A stretch of DNA of 35,932 nucleotides from positions 1 through 35,932 of the forward strand of contig JAJZJB010000006.1 in NCBI GenBank assembly GCA_021810375.1, given 5' to 3'. The first letter of the stretch is position 1, and each line of letters starts with the position of its first letter. This document shows positions 34,526-35,932 of the stretch, one piece after another. Below the pieces are notes generated by a model that searched no databases, was not told the DNA's origin, and was given only the letters and a program-made list of their open reading frames with translations. The stretch comes from Microcaldota archaeon. GTDB taxonomy: Archaea > Micrarchaeota > Micrarchaeia > Micrarchaeales > CABMGC01. Made by a program: the position numbers and the translations under genes.

Positions 34526-34978
34526 CTACTCCATATCTTTTTCATTCCATGTCTTTGCGTTTCCCTTCCTTCTTTTTGGAATGTAAGTATATTCGTGACC
34601 CCAGGGGTCCTTTGTCTTGACCTTGGTCGGCCTTACCTTCGTATACTTGGATAGCGAGAATTCGTCCTTGGCCGGTTCTTCAGTTAGCATAGGTCCCTGC
34701 CGCGTAGCATACTTTGGTTCCTTGTCTGCTTTCTCTATTGTTATGCAAGATACGGGGCATTCCTCCTGGCAGATCATGCAGCCTATGCACTTTGCAACCT
34801 GGATTGGATACTCGGTCATCGAGAGTTGCAGGGGTTCCTCTGACTTATCATCTTCAGGATTGGCATGCCTTGGCCTTGTAAAGTCAAGCGTGTTGACAGG
34901 GCACACATCCCCGCATATTCCGCAGGATATGCAGATATTGTTCTTGAATGTAAATTGGAATGGAACAGACTCACCCAG
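34526..34978 (-). CDS. Two-cluster [4Fe-4S] ferredoxin / NuoI-like protein; non-canonical start proposed (CTG at 34978)
   Basis: NNICISCGICGDVCPVNT (extends upstream of the track ORF) and CIGCMICQEECPVSCITIEK. Confidence 0.75.
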   Translation of the reverse strand: MGESVPFQFTFKNNICISCGICGDVCPVNTLDFTRPRHANPEDDKSEEPLQLSMTEYPIQVAKCIGCMICQEECPVSCITIEKADKEPKYATRQGPMLTEEPAKDEFSLSKYTKVRPTKVKTKDPWGHEYTYIPKRRKGNAKTWNEKDME

Positions 34979-35762
34979 GTTTCTGCTGGCCCTGCTGCGG
35001 TTGCTGCGGAGGCTGCACCTCCTTGACTACCGGCTGCGGCTTAGGCTCTATGAATCTGTTGAATATGCCTCCCTTGAAGGATGACAATATTGCAATCAGG
35101 CCCATCAGCATAAGCAATCCAAAGCATATGTAAAAACTGTATATTGATAGCGCTGGATTTGCCTGGGAATTAAATGTTGCATAGAAATATCCCCATATAT
35201 TGCTTGTAGCGGTAGAGACTGTAGGCGGCAGCTTTGCTAGTTGTACTGCAGACTCGGTTACAAAGACAACTCCGACTATGTATAGCACTGACCCTATTAC
35301 AACAGCTATGGTCACAATACTATTCCAGAATGCCTCCTCATCGGTGTCCTTAATCAGCATGATAAGCAGTGCTAATGCAAAGAAGTCTATTGCAAGAGGT
35401 GCAAAGGGCACTGCTATTGGGAAATCCTGGTAGATGCCCGGCCAGAATAGCATAACGCCAAGGAATACAACAAGGAAGATGCTTGCATCGCGCAGGATTA
35501 TGAAGATAAGCCACCACACATCGGCAGCGACTCTAAGCGTGAACTTCTTGAGTATCCTCAGGAAATAGGTCCTTGCGATCTGAATGGAGATGGCCAAGAC
35601 AGTGAGCATCGTCAGCAATACTTCAATTGTATTCTCGGTATACGTGGCTGCTGTTGTAACTGCCTGGCTTGAGTTCAGTGCTTGGACAGTGACAACGGAC
35701 TGCTGTAAAATTACGCTATCTGCCCCAAATAACATTCCTATACCCGAATATGTAAACAGCAT
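34971..35762 (-). CDS. Multi-pass membrane protein of unknown function with Pro/Gln-rich C-tail
   Basis: Several hydrophobic segments (NTIEVLLTMLTVLAISIQIA, DASIFLVVFLGVMLFWPGIY, LAIDFFALALLIMLI, IVTIAVVIGSVLYIVGVVFV, YSFYICFGLLMLMGLIAIL); tail QPPQQPQQGQQKPG. Confidence 0.75.
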   Translation of the reverse strand: MLFTYSGIGMLFGADSVILQQSVVTVQALNSSQAVTTAATYTENTIEVLLTMLTVLAISIQIARTYFLRILKKFTLRVAADVWWLIFIILRDASIFLVVFLGVMLFWPGIYQDFPIAVPFAPLAIDFFALALLIMLIKDTDEEAFWNSIVTIAVVIGSVLYIVGVVFVTESAVQLAKLPPTVSTATSNIWGYFYATFNSQANPALSIYSFYICFGLLMLMGLIAILSSFKGGIFNRFIEPKPQPVVKEVQPPQQPQQGQQKPG

Positions 35763-35801
35763 AAAGGTTATTAAGTTATCACGGCAGGTGGCTTGATTCA
35801 G

Positions 35802-35932
35802 TTAAATATATCCTTTAGACCTTAACAACTCCGCATTGAGCAAGGCTGCCCCAGCAGCTCCCCTGACAAGGTTATGCCCGAGCACCGTGAACTTGTAATC
35901 AAGGACATTGCACTTCCTTAGCCTTCCAACAC
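35802..35932 (-). CDS. asd: Aspartate-semialdehyde dehydrogenase, C-terminal fragment (truncated by window edge)
   Basis: Minus strand VGRLRKCNVLDYKFTVLGHNLVRGAAGAALLNAELLRSKGYI*; Asd C-terminal HNLVRGAAGAALLNAE signature. Confidence 0.85.
   Translation of the reverse strand, partial: VGRLRKCNVLDYKFTVLGHNLVRGAAGAALLNAELLRSKGYI

Overview
The window is a gene-dense archaeal chromosome segment. It looks like an acidophilic ARMAN/Micrarchaeota-type (DPANN) genome; that placement is inferred from gene content and order and was not tested. It holds several conserved information-processing clusters: L7Ae-S28e-L24e, L30e-S12-S7-EF2, S19e-PDCD5-L39e-L31e-aIF6-prefoldin alpha-FtsY, and RpoL-DUF99. It also holds an aerobic-type central carbon set: fumarase, a succinate dehydrogenase cluster, and a full E1alpha/E1beta/E2/E3 2-oxoacid dehydrogenase operon that continues into NAD kinase. 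Surface and appendage genes include a glycine-rich surface protein, a class III signal peptide pilin-like protein with a DUF2341-like region, and a VirB11/FlaI-type ATPase. The edges carry a ThiI C-terminus (left) and an Asd C-terminus (right). I saw no CRISPR array, rRNA, confident tRNA or transposase. The best leads are: (i) an SdhB with an N-terminal two-helix membrane domain, next to a three-helix anchor; (ii) an EF-2 with an Asp-to-His change in its P-loop and a changed switch I motif; (iii) a decayed fragment of the glycine-rich surface protein family 1.6 kb from the intact gene; (iv) a large stem-loop plus repeated TACCCA motifs upstream of a 91-aa orphan; (v) a protein joining HExxH to a GNAT-like domain; (vi) a two-cluster ferredoxin with no canonical start codon ahead of its first cluster; and (vii) a hairpin leader on the L7Ae gene. 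No single, clearly new multi-gene system is proven from sequence alone.
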